Positions 48,249 to 57,185 of a stretch of 64,000 bases of DNA are shown in pieces. The stretch's first letter is position 1, and each line of letters starts with the position of its first letter. The DNA is from Verrucomicrobiaceae bacterium UBA7681 (GTDB lineage: Bacteria > Verrucomicrobiota > Verrucomicrobiia > Verrucomicrobiales > Verrucomicrobiaceae): NCBI GenBank assembly GCA_002482965.1, contig DLGZ01000065.1, forward strand, positions 203,857 to 267,856. The letters run 5' to 3'. The notes below the pieces were generated by a model. That model did no database searches. It saw only the letters and a list, made by a program, of their open reading frames with translations, and had not been told where the DNA came from. The position numbers and the translations under genes were made by a program.

Positions 48249-51206
48249 ATGGCAAAGACAGCATCCAAAGGCAGCGCAGACAAAAAGAAGTACGTCTATT
48301 TTTTCGGACCGGGAAAATCAGACGGTGATGGTTCCATGAAAGCATTGCTGGGTGGCAAGGGTGCCAATCTCGCCGAGATGAGCCGCATCGGCCTTCCAGT
48401 GCCTCCCGGGTTCACCATCAGCACTGATGTCTGCACCTACTTTTACGAGAACAAGAAAACCTATCCTTCCTCTTTGCAGTCGCAGATGGAAGCTGCCGTC
48501 AAAGGCATGGAAAAAATCATGGGCTACAAGTTCGGTGACGCCAAAGGCTTCCCTCTGCTTGTTGCCGTGCGCTCCGGTGCGCGTGACTCCATGCCCGGCA
48601 TGATGGACACCATCCTTAATCTCGGCCTGAATGATCAGACCGTCCTCTCGCTGTCGGCCGCCACGAACAACGAACGCTTCGCCTGGGACTGCTACCGCCG
48701 CTTCGTCCAGATGTATGGTGACGTCGTGCTCGGCGTCCAGAAGCTCGAAGGTGAAGACCATGAGCCCTTTGAAGTCATCATCGAAACCTTCAAGCATGAA
48801 GTCTATCACAAGGACATCGTGGACAGCGATCTGACCGCTGATGACCAGAAAGAACTGGTGAAGCGCTTCAAGCAGCTCGTCAAAGACCGCACCGGCAAAA
48901 CTTTCCCGAGCGATCCATGGGATCAGCTTCGTGGCGCAGCCGGCGCCGTCTTCGGCAGCTGGATGAATGACCGCGCGATCGTGTATCGCCGCAAATACAA
49001 CATCCCTGCTGAGTGGGGCACTGCCGTCAACGTGCAGGCCATGGTCTTCGGCAACACCGGCCCAACCTCCGGTTCCGGCGTGGCCTTCACCCGCAATCCT
49101 GCCAACGGTGCCAATGAATTCTACGGTGAGTTCCTCATCAATGCCCAGGGTGAAGACGTCGTCGCCGGCGTTCGCACTCCTGAGCCTGTGATCGAGCTCA
49201 AGAAGCAGATGCCGAAGTCCTATGCAGAACTGCTGGTGGTCCGCCAGAAACTCGAGAAGCACTTCAAGGATGTGCAGGACATCGAGTTCACCATTCAGGA
49301 AGGCAAGCTGTTCATGCTGCAGACCCGCAACGGCAAGCGCACCGCCGCCGCCGCTCTGAAGTTCTCCATCGACATGGTCAAGGAAAAGCTCATCGACTGG
49401 GAAACCGCCGTGCTGCGCAATCCTGCCGATCAGCTCGAACAGCTCCTCGCTCCTATCTTCGACGTCGCAGACGTCAAGAAGGCCAAGGCCATTGCCACCG
49501 GCCTTCCAGCCGGCCCAGGTGCCGCCTCCGGTAAAATCTACCTCAATGCCGACCGCGCAGTTCTTGCCGAAGCAAGAGGTGAGAAGGTTCTGCTCGTCCG
49601 CAACGAAACCAGCCCCGAAGATCTTCGCGGCATGATCGCTGCAGAAGGCATCCTCACCGCACGCGGTGGTGTTTCTTCCCACGCCGCTCTCGTCGCCCGT
49701 CAGATGGGCAAGGTTTGCATCTGCGGTGCAGCCGCTCTGATCATCGACTACGACAAGAAAACCGTTTCTGTTTCAGGCCAGACCTTCAGCGAAGGTGACT
49801 TCCTCTCCATCGACGGCACCAGCGGTATTGTTTACGGTGGCGAGCTGAAGACCGCTCCTTCCGAAATCATCACCGGCATGATCAGTGGCGACAAGGCCGC
49901 TCAGGCCACCGAAAAATTCAAGAGCTTCCAGCAGCTCATGATCTGGTGCGCCAAGTCCACGCGCATGCAGGTTCGCACCAACGCTGACAATCCGGAGCAG
50001 ACGCAGAACGCCATTGCTTTCGGTGCTCAGGGCATCGGCCTCACCCGCACAGAACACATGTTCTTTGAAGGTGACCGCATTGACGCCGTGCGTGAAATGA
50101 TTCTGGCTGACAACGTGGCTGATCGCAAAAAAGCGCTCGCCAAGCTGCTGCCATATCAGCGTGATGACTTCACCGGCATCTTCAAGGAACTCAAAGGACT
50201 TCCTGCCACCATCCGTCTGCTTGATCCTCCGCTTCACGAGTTCGTGCCGCATGATGAAAAAGCACAGACTGAACTCGCCAAGAAAATGGGCGTGCCGGTT
50301 GAGAAAGTCATCGCCCGTATTGCTGCTCTGCATGAGTTCAATCCGATGCTCGGACATCGCGGCTGCCGTCTTGGCATCGCCTATCCTGAGATCACCGAGA
50401 TGCAGGCTCGCGCCATCTTCGAAGCCGCTGCAGATGTGGCGAAACTGAAGATCAAGGTGAAACCTGAAGTGATGATTCCTCTTGTTGGGTTCAAGAAAGA
50501 ACTCGACCTGCAGGTGGAAATCGTGCATAAGGTAGCAAAAGAAGTGATGGCTGAGAAAAAAATTAAGCTCGACTATCTTGTCGGCACCATGATTGAGGTG
50601 CCGCGTGGAGCACTCACGGCTGATGAAATCGCCGAGACAGCCCAGTTCTTCAGCTTCGGCACCAATGACCTCACGCAGACTGCGCTTGGCATCAGCCGTG
50701 ATGACATGGGCAGCTTCCTGATGCCTTACACGGAGAACGAAGTCTTCAAGAAGAACCCCTTTGCTACGCTGGATCAAACCGGTGTTGGCCAGCTCATCCA
50801 TATTGCCATCGAAAAAGGCCGCAAAACCAAGCCCGACATCAAGCTCGGCATTTGCGGTGAACACGGCGGCGATCCTGAGAGCGTCAAATTCTGCCATCGT
50901 GCAGGCCTCACGTATGTGAGTTGCAGTCCTTTCCGAGTCCCGGTTGCACGCCTTGCCGCAGCGCAGGCCGCCATCGAAGAAAAGCGTGCCGCCGCTCCGG
51001 CTGCCGCAGGAAAAAGTGTCCGTGGAGGCGCCAAAAGCGCACCCGTGGCAAAACAAAGCAACAACGCAACCAACAACAAAAAGAGGATAAACACCATGGC
51101 TAAGAAAGCTGCAAAGAAAGCCGCCAAAAAGGCGCCCGCAAAGAAAGCCGTCAAAAAGGCTGCTCCTGCTAAGAAAGCCGCTAAAAAGGCCGCGAAAAAG
51201 AAGTAA
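48249..51206 (+). CDS. ppdK: Pyruvate, phosphate dikinase with Lys/Ala-rich tail
   Basis: This 985-residue enzyme interconverts pyruvate and phosphoenolpyruvate with ATP/AMP and phosphate. The nucleotide domain has GGKGANLAEMSRIGLPVPPGFT and SGARDSMPGMMDTILNLGLN. The swinging domain has the phospho-His motif ARGGVSSHAALVARQMGK. The PEP barrel has GIGLTRTEHMFF and GICGEHGGDPESVKFCH. The enzymatic part ends near residue 900. It continues through KSVRGGAKSAPVAKQSNN into a 36-residue AKKAAKKA-type tail, absent from ordinary PPDK (about 880 residues). ATG 48249 (MAKTASKG) is preferred over 48228. A terminator follows. Confidence 0.95.
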   Translation: MAKTASKGSADKKKYVYFFGPGKSDGDGSMKALLGGKGANLAEMSRIGLPVPPGFTISTDVCTYFYENKKTYPSSLQSQMEAAVKGMEKIMGYKFGDAKGFPLLVAVRSGARDSMPGMMDTILNLGLNDQTVLSLSAATNNERFAWDCYRRFVQMYGDVVLGVQKLEGEDHEPFEVIIETFKHEVYHKDIVDSDLTADDQKELVKRFKQLVKDRTGKTFPSDPWDQLRGAAGAVFGSWMNDRAIVYRRKYNIPAEWGTAVNVQAMVFGNTGPTSGSGVAFTRNPANGANEFYGEFLINAQGEDVVAGVRTPEPVIELKKQMPKSYAELLVVRQKLEKHFKDVQDIEFTIQEGKLFMLQTRNGKRTAAAALKFSIDMVKEKLIDWETAVLRNPADQLEQLLAPIFDVADVKKAKAIATGLPAGPGAASGKIYLNADRAVLAEARGEKVLLVRNETSPEDLRGMIAAEGILTARGGVSSHAALVARQMGKVCICGAAALIIDYDKKTVSVSGQTFSEGDFLSIDGTSGIVYGGELKTAPSEIITGMISGDKAAQATEKFKSFQQLMIWCAKSTRMQVRTNADNPEQTQNAIAFGAQGIGLTRTEHMFFEGDRIDAVREMILADNVADRKKALAKLLPYQRDDFTGIFKELKGLPATIRLLDPPLHEFVPHDEKAQTELAKKMGVPVEKVIARIAALHEFNPMLGHRGCRLGIAYPEITEMQARAIFEAAADVAKLKIKVKPEVMIPLVGFKKELDLQVEIVHKVAKEVMAEKKIKLDYLVGTMIEVPRGALTADEIAETAQFFSFGTNDLTQTALGISRDDMGSFLMPYTENEVFKKNPFATLDQTGVGQLIHIAIEKGRKTKPDIKLGICGEHGGDPESVKFCHRAGLTYVSCSPFRVPVARLAAAQAAIEEKRAAAPAAAGKSVRGGAKSAPVAKQSNNATNNKKRINTMAKKAAKKAAKKAPAKKAVKKAAPAKKAAKKAAKKK
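51096..51206 (+). CDS. Histone H1-like Lys/Ala peptide with internal start in ppdK
   Basis: ATG 51096 is in frame with ppdK and is preceded, 8 bases upstream, by AGAGGA, a good ribosome-binding site. The 36-residue product (MAKKAAKKAAKKAPAKKAVK...) resembles the AKKA/PAKK repeats of bacterial histone H1-like DNA-binding proteins. The codons just before it (QSNNATNNKKRINT) look like a translated leader. It may be a separately made nucleoid protein, a fused tail, or both. Confidence 0.5.
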   Translation: MAKKAAKKAAKKAPAKKAVKKAAPAKKAAKKAAKKK

Positions 51207-51256
51207 CGCATTGACCTCCTAGGGAGGTCAATGTGGCGGAGCAATCCGCCGCCAAA

Positions 51257-51288
51257 AGCCCTGTGGGGATCACTCCTCACAGGGCTTT
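51257..51288 (+). terminator. Terminator after ppdK
   Basis: AGCCCTGTGGGG pairs with CCTCACAGGGCT, followed by TTATCGTTTT. A second palindrome, TTGACCTCCTAGGGAGGTCAA-like (just after the stop codon), precedes it. Together they give a firm end to the ppdK transcript. Confidence 0.85.
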
Positions 51289-51347
51289 ATCGTTTTAATT
51301 TAGTGCATCTGTCGCGATGTCAGAAGCCAGGAAAGGAGGCGTCGTTT

Positions 51348-51899
51348 TTAACGATTCACATCTTGATCGTAAACGGAGCCTGGCGGCGGCGCAGAAAGGT
51401 AAGTGCCCCCGGCTGACATGGCGTCATTGCGGATGCTCTTGGATTGGCCGATCTGCTCATTGGCAGATCGCATGCTGCCCATGCCAGCCGAACCTCCCAT
51501 GCCTGTCACCGCGCCGTAATTTTGATAGGAGGGCATGTAAAATCCCCCGCCCACTGAGGACGCAGCGCCCAAAGCCACCGGATTATCGGGAGTGGGCACA
51601 CCATCAGATTTGCGCTCTGACTCGGCGAGATAGTGTTTGTTCCATGCCGCATTGTTGACGTCCTCAGCGACCTTGGAATCCAGCCGGTGCTTTTCTTCCG
51701 CATAGTCAGCTTTGCTCAGCGCACCGCTGGCGCGCTTTCTCTCAAGTTCATCGTACATGACCTGATATCTGGCGCGGACTGTCTTTTCATACGCATTCAG
51801 TTCTGCCAGCGTTGGAATGCTGTCCATGGTTCTGCTGGCGCAGGAGGCCAGCAGCCCGCAGAGCAGTGCAGCCAGCATGGCTTTTGAGGCGTTCTTCAT
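51348..51899 (-). CDS. Small lipoprotein with coiled and Gly-rich parts
   Basis: This 183-residue protein starts at ATG 51899 with a lipoprotein signal (MKNASKAMLAALLCGLLASC). A helical segment (LAELNAYEKTVRARYQVMYDELERKRASGALSKADYAEEKH) precedes a Gly/Ser/Met-rich C-terminus (GAVTGMGGSAGMGSMRS). The ALSKADYAEEKxRL pattern resembles short SHOCT-like modules. Envelope location is likely; the role is unknown. Convergent with ppdK. Confidence 0.7.
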   Translation of the reverse strand: MKNASKAMLAALLCGLLASCASRTMDSIPTLAELNAYEKTVRARYQVMYDELERKRASGALSKADYAEEKHRLDSKVAEDVNNAAWNKHYLAESERKSDGVPTPDNPVALGAASSVGGGFYMPSYQNYGAVTGMGGSAGMGSMRSANEQIGQSKSIRNDAMSAGGTYLSAPPPGSVYDQDVNR

Positions 51900-51973
51900 G
51901 CCGCAATCTAAACCCCCGTGGTGACTTTTCAAATCAAAGCACCGTTGCATCTCGTGCACCCGCAGACCCATTT

Positions 51974-52429
51974 ATGAAAGAAAACGCCCCTGCTTTGGAC
52001 CCTATCGATGCTGCTCTGCAAGCCCCTGAGCCTCGCGGCAACTACCTGCCGTATCCAGTTTCACGCCTCGCTGCCAAAATCATCCCGCAGGATCTCACCA
52101 GCTTCAAATCCCGTGGCGTCTCCCGGGTCGAGCGCGTGCTCCAGCAGGAGATGGTCGAAATCCAGGAGCGCTACATGGAGGTCATCGACGCGTTCAACTG
52201 GAACAAGCTCATCTACGAAAGCCGCTTCGGCTTCGAACCCGTCTGTGGTGAAGTCTATCACCTCTACGAAGTCGCAGGCGGGCGCCAGCTCAGCATGATT
52301 CCTCCCGAGGAATGGCATCATCGCTGGCTCGGCAGTGTTAGACTAAATGCAGACGGCCGCTGGCAGATTGAAAAAGCTGCGCCAAGTTTCAATATCCGCG
52401 ACTGGGTGCAGACCTCGGTCGCCACTTGA
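51974..52429 (+). CDS. DUF2452-like hypothetical protein
   Basis: This 151-residue protein starts at ATG 51974; the upstream frame to 51812 overlaps the divergent lipoprotein. It reads NYLPYPVSRLAAKIIPQDLTSFKSR, VLQQEMVEIQERYMEVIDAFNWNKLIYES and GEVYHLYEVAGGRQLSMIPPEEWHH, which fits DUF2452. The function of that family is unknown. Its TGA overlaps the avtA ATG by one base (TGATG), so the two are coupled. Confidence 0.7.
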   Translation: MKENAPALDPIDAALQAPEPRGNYLPYPVSRLAAKIIPQDLTSFKSRGVSRVERVLQQEMVEIQERYMEVIDAFNWNKLIYESRFGFEPVCGEVYHLYEVAGGRQLSMIPPEEWHHRWLGSVRLNADGRWQIEKAAPSFNIRDWVQTSVAT

Positions 52430-53679
52430 TGCAACCAACCTTCTCAGACATCGGCCAGCGCCTTGCCGGCCCCAGCGGCATCCAGGAACTCATGGATGAT
52501 TGCGGCGCCGCGCTCACCACCCATCCGGACATGCGCATGCTCGGCGGCGGCCAGCCCGCCGCCATCCCTGAGGTGCAGCAGCTCTGGCGCGATCGCATGC
52601 ACGCCATGCTCGACGACGGCAGCATCGACCGCACGCTGCTCAACTACGATCCTCCCGGTGGCAATCCGCTCTTCCGTGAAGCCTTCGCCACCTTTCTCAA
52701 CCGCGAATGCGGCTGGAATGTCACTCGCGAAAACATCGCGGTCATGCCCAGCTCGCAGTCCGCGTTCTTCCTCCTCTTCAATCTTCTCGCCGGTCAGGCG
52801 GGCACGACCCAGCGCCGCATCCTGTTCCCTCTGCTGCCTGAATACATCGGCTACGCCAATCAGGCGCTCAGCCCCGGCCAGTTCACCGCCTGTCTGCCAC
52901 GCATCGTCGAGACCGCTCCACACGAGATCAAATACCACGTCGATTTCGATCAGTTGCGCATCACACCCGACATCGCTGCGATGTGTGTCTCCTGCCCCAC
53001 CAATCCCACCGGCAACGTGCTCACGCAAAATGAGTTCGACAGCCTTCACGCACTGGCAGACGCGCACGGCATCCCGCTCATCATCGACAACGCCTACGGC
53101 CATCCCTTTCCCGGCGTCATCCACAACAGCTTCCAGCCCAAATGGCAGCCGGGCATGATCTTCAGCATCAGCATGAGCAAAGTCGGCCTGCCCGGCGTGC
53201 GCACCGCCATGATCGTCGCCGATCCGCACATCGTGAAAGCGCTGTCGAACATGAACGCCATCGTCTCACTCGCGAATGGCAATCTCGGCCAGGCGCTCCT
53301 CATGCCCCTGCTCAAAGACGACACCCTCGTCAGGCTCGGCCCCTCGGTCATTCGCCCCTTCTACCGCGAACGCTCCGACTTCGCCAAATCCGTTCTCGCA
53401 TCCGCATTGGGAGATCGTGTCCCGTGGGCCCTGCATGCGCAGGAGGGGGCCTTCTTCCTCTGGCTCTGGATCAATGGCCTGCCCATCCCTGCCGCAGAAC
53501 TTTATCGCCGGCTCAAAGAGCGCAAAGTGCTCGTCATCCCCGGGCACTACTTCGCCTTCGGTCTGGAGAAAGAGTGGCGTCATCCGCATGAGTGCCTGCG
53601 CCTCACCTACTCGCAGCCCGAGCACATCGTGCGCGAAGGCTTGGAAATCATCGCCGATGAAATCATCCGCAGTTTCTGA
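52429..53679 (+). CDS. avtA: Valine-pyruvate aminotransferase
   Basis: This 416-residue fold-type I PLP enzyme aligns along its length with E. coli AvtA: MLGGGQPAAIPE, YDPPGGNPLFREA, SSQSAFFLLFNLLAG, FPLLPEYIGYA, CPTNPTGNVLT, LIIDNAYGHPFPG and SISMSKVGLPGVRTA with the PLP Lys, then VIPGHYFAFGL. It interconverts valine and 2-ketoisovalerate with alanine/pyruvate. ATG 52429 is used; a TTG one codon earlier is possible. The gene overlaps its neighbours at both ends, indicating one operon. Confidence 0.92.
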   Translation: MQPTFSDIGQRLAGPSGIQELMDDCGAALTTHPDMRMLGGGQPAAIPEVQQLWRDRMHAMLDDGSIDRTLLNYDPPGGNPLFREAFATFLNRECGWNVTRENIAVMPSSQSAFFLLFNLLAGQAGTTQRRILFPLLPEYIGYANQALSPGQFTACLPRIVETAPHEIKYHVDFDQLRITPDIAAMCVSCPTNPTGNVLTQNEFDSLHALADAHGIPLIIDNAYGHPFPGVIHNSFQPKWQPGMIFSISMSKVGLPGVRTAMIVADPHIVKALSNMNAIVSLANGNLGQALLMPLLKDDTLVRLGPSVIRPFYRERSDFAKSVLASALGDRVPWALHAQEGAFFLWLWINGLPIPAAELYRRLKERKVLVIPGHYFAFGLEKEWRHPHECLRLTYSQPEHIVREGLEIIADEIIRSF

Positions 53680-54622
53680 ACCCTTCTCCGCCTTCATGGC
53701 CCGCGCTCTGTTCGATCCCGAACGCGGCTACTACTCAAGGCACATCAAGACGGTCGGCAGAGGCGGAGACTTCTCCACCTCCGCCACCCTCTCTCCATCC
53801 CTCGGCCACGCCATCGCAGCCTGGCTCAAAGCAGAATCACGCCTTCAGCCGCAGGTTCGCCACATCATTGAAGTCGGCGCAGGCGATGGCGCACTCATGC
53901 AAACCGTCCGCAAGTCCCTTGGCTGGTGGCAGCGCCGCCGTTTCACCTTTCACATCGTCGAGACCTCCCCCGTGTTGCGGCAGGAGCAGCAAAAGAAACT
54001 GGGAGCCAAGGTGACGTGGCACGCCGATCTCGAATCCGCACTCGCCGCTGCGCAAGGCCACGCGCACATCTACCACAACGAACTCCTCGACGCCTTCCCC
54101 GCCACGCTCGTGCAGTGGGACGCCGCTGCGCAGCGCTGGCTTGAAGTCTGGCTGCCGGAGCAGCTGCACCCGCAGGCTCTAGACCCAGCCCACTACAGCG
54201 CGCTGCGTCACACCGCCTTCGCAGATCGCCAGCGCTGTGAGCTACACCACAGCATCCGCGACTGGCTGCACCAATGGACACCGCATTGGCTCAGCGGTGC
54301 CATGCTCACCATCGACTACGGCGACGAATTCCCCCGGCTCTACCATCGGCGCCCACACGGCACGCTGCGTGCTTATCTCTTGCACCAAAGACTCACCGGA
54401 GCCGACATCTATGCCAATCCAGGCCGCCAGGACATCACTGCTGACATTAACTTCACCGACTACGCCGCCTGGCTGCTTGAACTGGGCCTCTCACAGGCTG
54501 CGCAACAGACCCTGGCAGAATTTCTGCACTCACACGCTGCCCCCGCCTGGCTCACCGACTCCGACGGAGCCGGAACTGCCTTCAAATGCTTCGTGCATCG
54601 CCGTCAGGCATGCGCATCATAA
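53657..54622 (+). CDS. MidA/NDUFAF7-like SAM-dependent methyltransferase
   Basis: This 321-residue protein starts at ATG 53657, overlapping avtA by 23 bases. It has FMARALFDPERGYYSR, GGDFSTSATLSP, HIIEVGAGDGALM (AdoMet-binding), YHNELLDAFPATLV and GAMLTIDYGDEF, the set seen in MidA/NDUFAF7 (SAM-MT, Methyltransf_28). In mitochondria NDUFAF7 methylates an Arg of the NuoD homologue; a link to nuoD in this window is an inference. Slightly shorter than typical family members (about 380). Confidence 0.87.
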   Translation: MKSSAVSEPFSAFMARALFDPERGYYSRHIKTVGRGGDFSTSATLSPSLGHAIAAWLKAESRLQPQVRHIIEVGAGDGALMQTVRKSLGWWQRRRFTFHIVETSPVLRQEQQKKLGAKVTWHADLESALAAAQGHAHIYHNELLDAFPATLVQWDAAAQRWLEVWLPEQLHPQALDPAHYSALRHTAFADRQRCELHHSIRDWLHQWTPHWLSGAMLTIDYGDEFPRLYHRRPHGTLRAYLLHQRLTGADIYANPGRQDITADINFTDYAAWLLELGLSQAAQQTLAEFLHSHAAPAWLTDSDGAGTAFKCFVHRRQACAS

Positions 54623-54630
54623 ACCATCAC

Positions 54631-56049
54631 ATGAATTCTGTTAACGACCGCCCAGGCACGCATGAGAAAGCGCTCAAAATCAATCTCGCCCACACCATCT
54701 ACGGCACCTTTGCTGAAATAGGTGCCGGTCAGGAAATCGCCAATTGGTTCTTCCGTGCCGGCGGCGCGTCCGGCACCGTCGCCAAGACCATGTCCGCCTA
54801 TGACATGACCATCAGCGACGAGATCTACGGCAAATGTTCCCGCTACGTCTCCCGCCAGCGCATGTGCGCCATGCTGGAGCATGAGTATCCCATGCTCATC
54901 CAGCGCCTTAACGCCAAACGCGGCACCACCACCACCTTCTTCACGCTGGCGGACACCGTGCGTGCCCGCTCCTATCGCGACACCAAAGAGGAATGCCATG
55001 GCTGGATCGGCCTGCGTTTCCAGACCGAACCCGGCGGCCCGGGCAACGAAATCCAGATGCACGTGCGTCTCATGGACGACTCCAACGCACTCCAGGCAGA
55101 TGCCCTTGGAAAACTCGGCGTGAATCTCATCTACGCCGCCTTTCATCTGCGGGAGGACCTGTCCTCTTTTCTCCAGAGCCTGCTCGACGACATCACTCGT
55201 AAATCCGTCGAGATTGACATGATCGACTTCACCGGCCCCGCCTTTGCCGCGTCGGAATTTCAGGACCGCCTCGTCGCACTGAAACTCGTCCGTCTCGGTC
55301 TCGCCGACGCCGCTCTGTTCGGCGCCGATGGCGAAATCTGGCAGGCTTCCGATGTGCTTTACAAAAAGCCGGTCTTCCTCAAGCGCGGCAGCTTTGATCC
55401 CATCACCAAGCTCAACCTCGACATGATCGAGCGCGGTCAGGCCGCGTTTCAGGCAGATTTTGGTGATGAAGCCCGTGACAACATTGAGATTCTCGAAATC
55501 ACCATGCACAATCTCCTCGCCAGCGGAGCCGAGGTGCCGGACACCGAATTCCTCGCACGTGCAGACGTCCTGCAGGCGCTTGGCAAAAACGTGCTCATTT
55601 CGAACTATCCGGAGTTCCACCGCGTCAGCAGCTACCTCGCGCGCCATACGCAGTGCCCCATCGGCATCGTGCTCGGCCTGCCCTTGTTCCAGGAGCTGTT
55701 CAATGAACGCTGGTGTACCGATCTCGAAGGCGGCCTGCTCGAAGCCTTTGGGCGGCTCTTCAAAAACCAGGTCCGTGTTTATGTCTATCCCATGGGCAAT
55801 CCGATGAACGGCCAGATTCTCGGTGTAAACGACTCCCTTGTCACTCCGGAGCAAAAGCATCTCCTACGCTACCTGATCGAAACCAAAAGCGTCCGTGCCT
55901 TGGAAGAGCCCAACCAGCGCTTCCTCTTCCACACCAGCGCCGAAGTGCGCAACATGATCAATGCCCGCGATCTCAACTGGCAGTCCCTCGTACCGGACAT
56001 CGTGCTCAAGCAGGGGCCGTGGCGCGAGATCGGGCAGCCGGTCATGTAG
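54631..56049 (+). CDS. Conserved protein of unknown function, 472 residues
   Basis: The start is taken at ATG 54631 (MNSVNDRPG); ATG 54610 is possible. It has a well-ordered soluble sequence: KINLAHTIYGTFAEIGAGQEIANWFFRAGGASGT, KTMSAYDMTISDEIYG, FFTLADTVRARSY, EIDMIDFTGPAF and FLKRGSFDPITKLNLDMIERG. I know similar proteins from other bacteria under inconsistent names, so no function is given. No signal or membrane helix. Sits 8 bp after the MidA-like gene. Confidence 0.75.
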   Translation: MNSVNDRPGTHEKALKINLAHTIYGTFAEIGAGQEIANWFFRAGGASGTVAKTMSAYDMTISDEIYGKCSRYVSRQRMCAMLEHEYPMLIQRLNAKRGTTTTFFTLADTVRARSYRDTKEECHGWIGLRFQTEPGGPGNEIQMHVRLMDDSNALQADALGKLGVNLIYAAFHLREDLSSFLQSLLDDITRKSVEIDMIDFTGPAFAASEFQDRLVALKLVRLGLADAALFGADGEIWQASDVLYKKPVFLKRGSFDPITKLNLDMIERGQAAFQADFGDEARDNIEILEITMHNLLASGAEVPDTEFLARADVLQALGKNVLISNYPEFHRVSSYLARHTQCPIGIVLGLPLFQELFNERWCTDLEGGLLEAFGRLFKNQVRVYVYPMGNPMNGQILGVNDSLVTPEQKHLLRYLIETKSVRALEEPNQRFLFHTSAEVRNMINARDLNWQSLVPDIVLKQGPWREIGQPVM

Positions 56050-56114
56050 CACGATGAACAGGCGCGCCTGCTTCGTTCTTGACGCCGTATGTGGTCCGCA
56101 GCCAATCTGCCGGC

Positions 56115-57185
56115 ATGCAAGACGCCACGGCTGAAGACCTCGACCTCATCACAATCACCCAACTGCGACAGGTCGCGAATCAAACACCGCAGCCTTATCG
56201 CCTGCATTTGCAGGTCGAATCTCGCATCGAAAAAGCCACCAGCTCCGGCAGCCCGTTCTTTGAGGTGAAAATCGTTGATGCCGCCGATTCGTTCATCTGG
56301 CGTGTCTTTGACAACAATCCCTTGTTCCAAGACGCCGCCAGATTAGCGCGCAACGCCTTCATCCAGCTCGCCGGACAGTGGGTGGAAGGCAAATACGGTC
56401 TCGAACCACGCCAGGTGCAGATGCGCGTCCTCGCCGAAGATGAAACCAGCACCCTGCTGCTCGGAGATCCCGATCTCGCCGCACGCCAGCAGGTCGATTA
56501 CGCCGACATCACCGCCTTCATCGAGTCCATGCGTGACCCACGTCTCCTGAAGCTCTGCCTAGTGTTTCTTGAACGCTACGGCGAGCGCTTCCGCCGCACC
56601 GGCGCAGCCCGCAAAAACCATCATGCCCGCCGTGGCGGTCTGGTGGAGCACGTCGCGCAGATGATGCGCTGCGCGGTGGCGCTTGCGGGCCTCTATCCCC
56701 AGTTGAACCGTGATCTGATGATCGCGGGCGTTCTGTTTCACGACTGCGGCAAACTCTGGGAGAATGCCTATGCAGAGTCCGGCTTCACCATGCCCTACAA
56801 TCTCACCGCCGAAATGCTGGGCCACATACCACTGGGTCTGGAACTGGTGAACAAACTGTGGCGGGATCTTCTAGACGACCCTGCGGCTGCCGAATGGACC
56901 GCCTTGGAGCCCGCTTCAGAAATCGTGCGCCTCCATCTGCTTCATCTCATCGCGGCGCATCACGGCACCCATGAGTTCGGCTCCCCCGTGCTGCCCAAGA
57001 CGCCTGAAGCCGTGGCCCTTCACCACGTCGACAACATCGACGCCAAGCTCGAAATGTTCCGACGCGGCTACGCCAGCAGCAAAGAACTCGGCGCCGGCAT
57101 CTACGAGAAGTTTTCCCCCTGGCCCGTGAACATCGTCGCACCGCTCCCTGCCGTGCATCTGCCGCAGGCAGAGGGCGCAGCTTAG
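56115..57185 (+). CDS. HD-domain protein, YhaM-type 3'-5' exoribonuclease-like
   Basis: This 356-residue protein starts at ATG 56115; a TTG 12 codons upstream is less likely. An N-terminal OB-like domain (about 20-110: YRLHLQVESRIEKATSSGSPFFEVKIVDAADSFIWRVF) is followed by an HD domain with NHHARRGGLVEHVAQMM, VLFHDCGKLWE and HLIAAHHGTHE. This pair matches YhaM/CbfL-like RNA exonucleases. The His-Asp metal site is intact. Its last bases overlap the convergent site-2 protease gene by 4. Confidence 0.85.
   Translation: MQDATAEDLDLITITQLRQVANQTPQPYRLHLQVESRIEKATSSGSPFFEVKIVDAADSFIWRVFDNNPLFQDAARLARNAFIQLAGQWVEGKYGLEPRQVQMRVLAEDETSTLLLGDPDLAARQQVDYADITAFIESMRDPRLLKLCLVFLERYGERFRRTGAARKNHHARRGGLVEHVAQMMRCAVALAGLYPQLNRDLMIAGVLFHDCGKLWENAYAESGFTMPYNLTAEMLGHIPLGLELVNKLWRDLLDDPAAAEWTALEPASEIVRLHLLHLIAAHHGTHEFGSPVLPKTPEAVALHHVDNIDAKLEMFRRGYASSKELGAGIYEKFSPWPVNIVAPLPAVHLPQAEGAA

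Noticed and set aside
48318..51056. Long minus-strand frames (454 and 427 residues) opposite ppdK
   Set aside because: Shadows of a high-GC, strongly biased gene; no domains, and ppdK is certain.
54604..55860. 418-residue minus-strand frame
   Set aside because: Antisense of the conserved 472-residue gene; no family match by eye.
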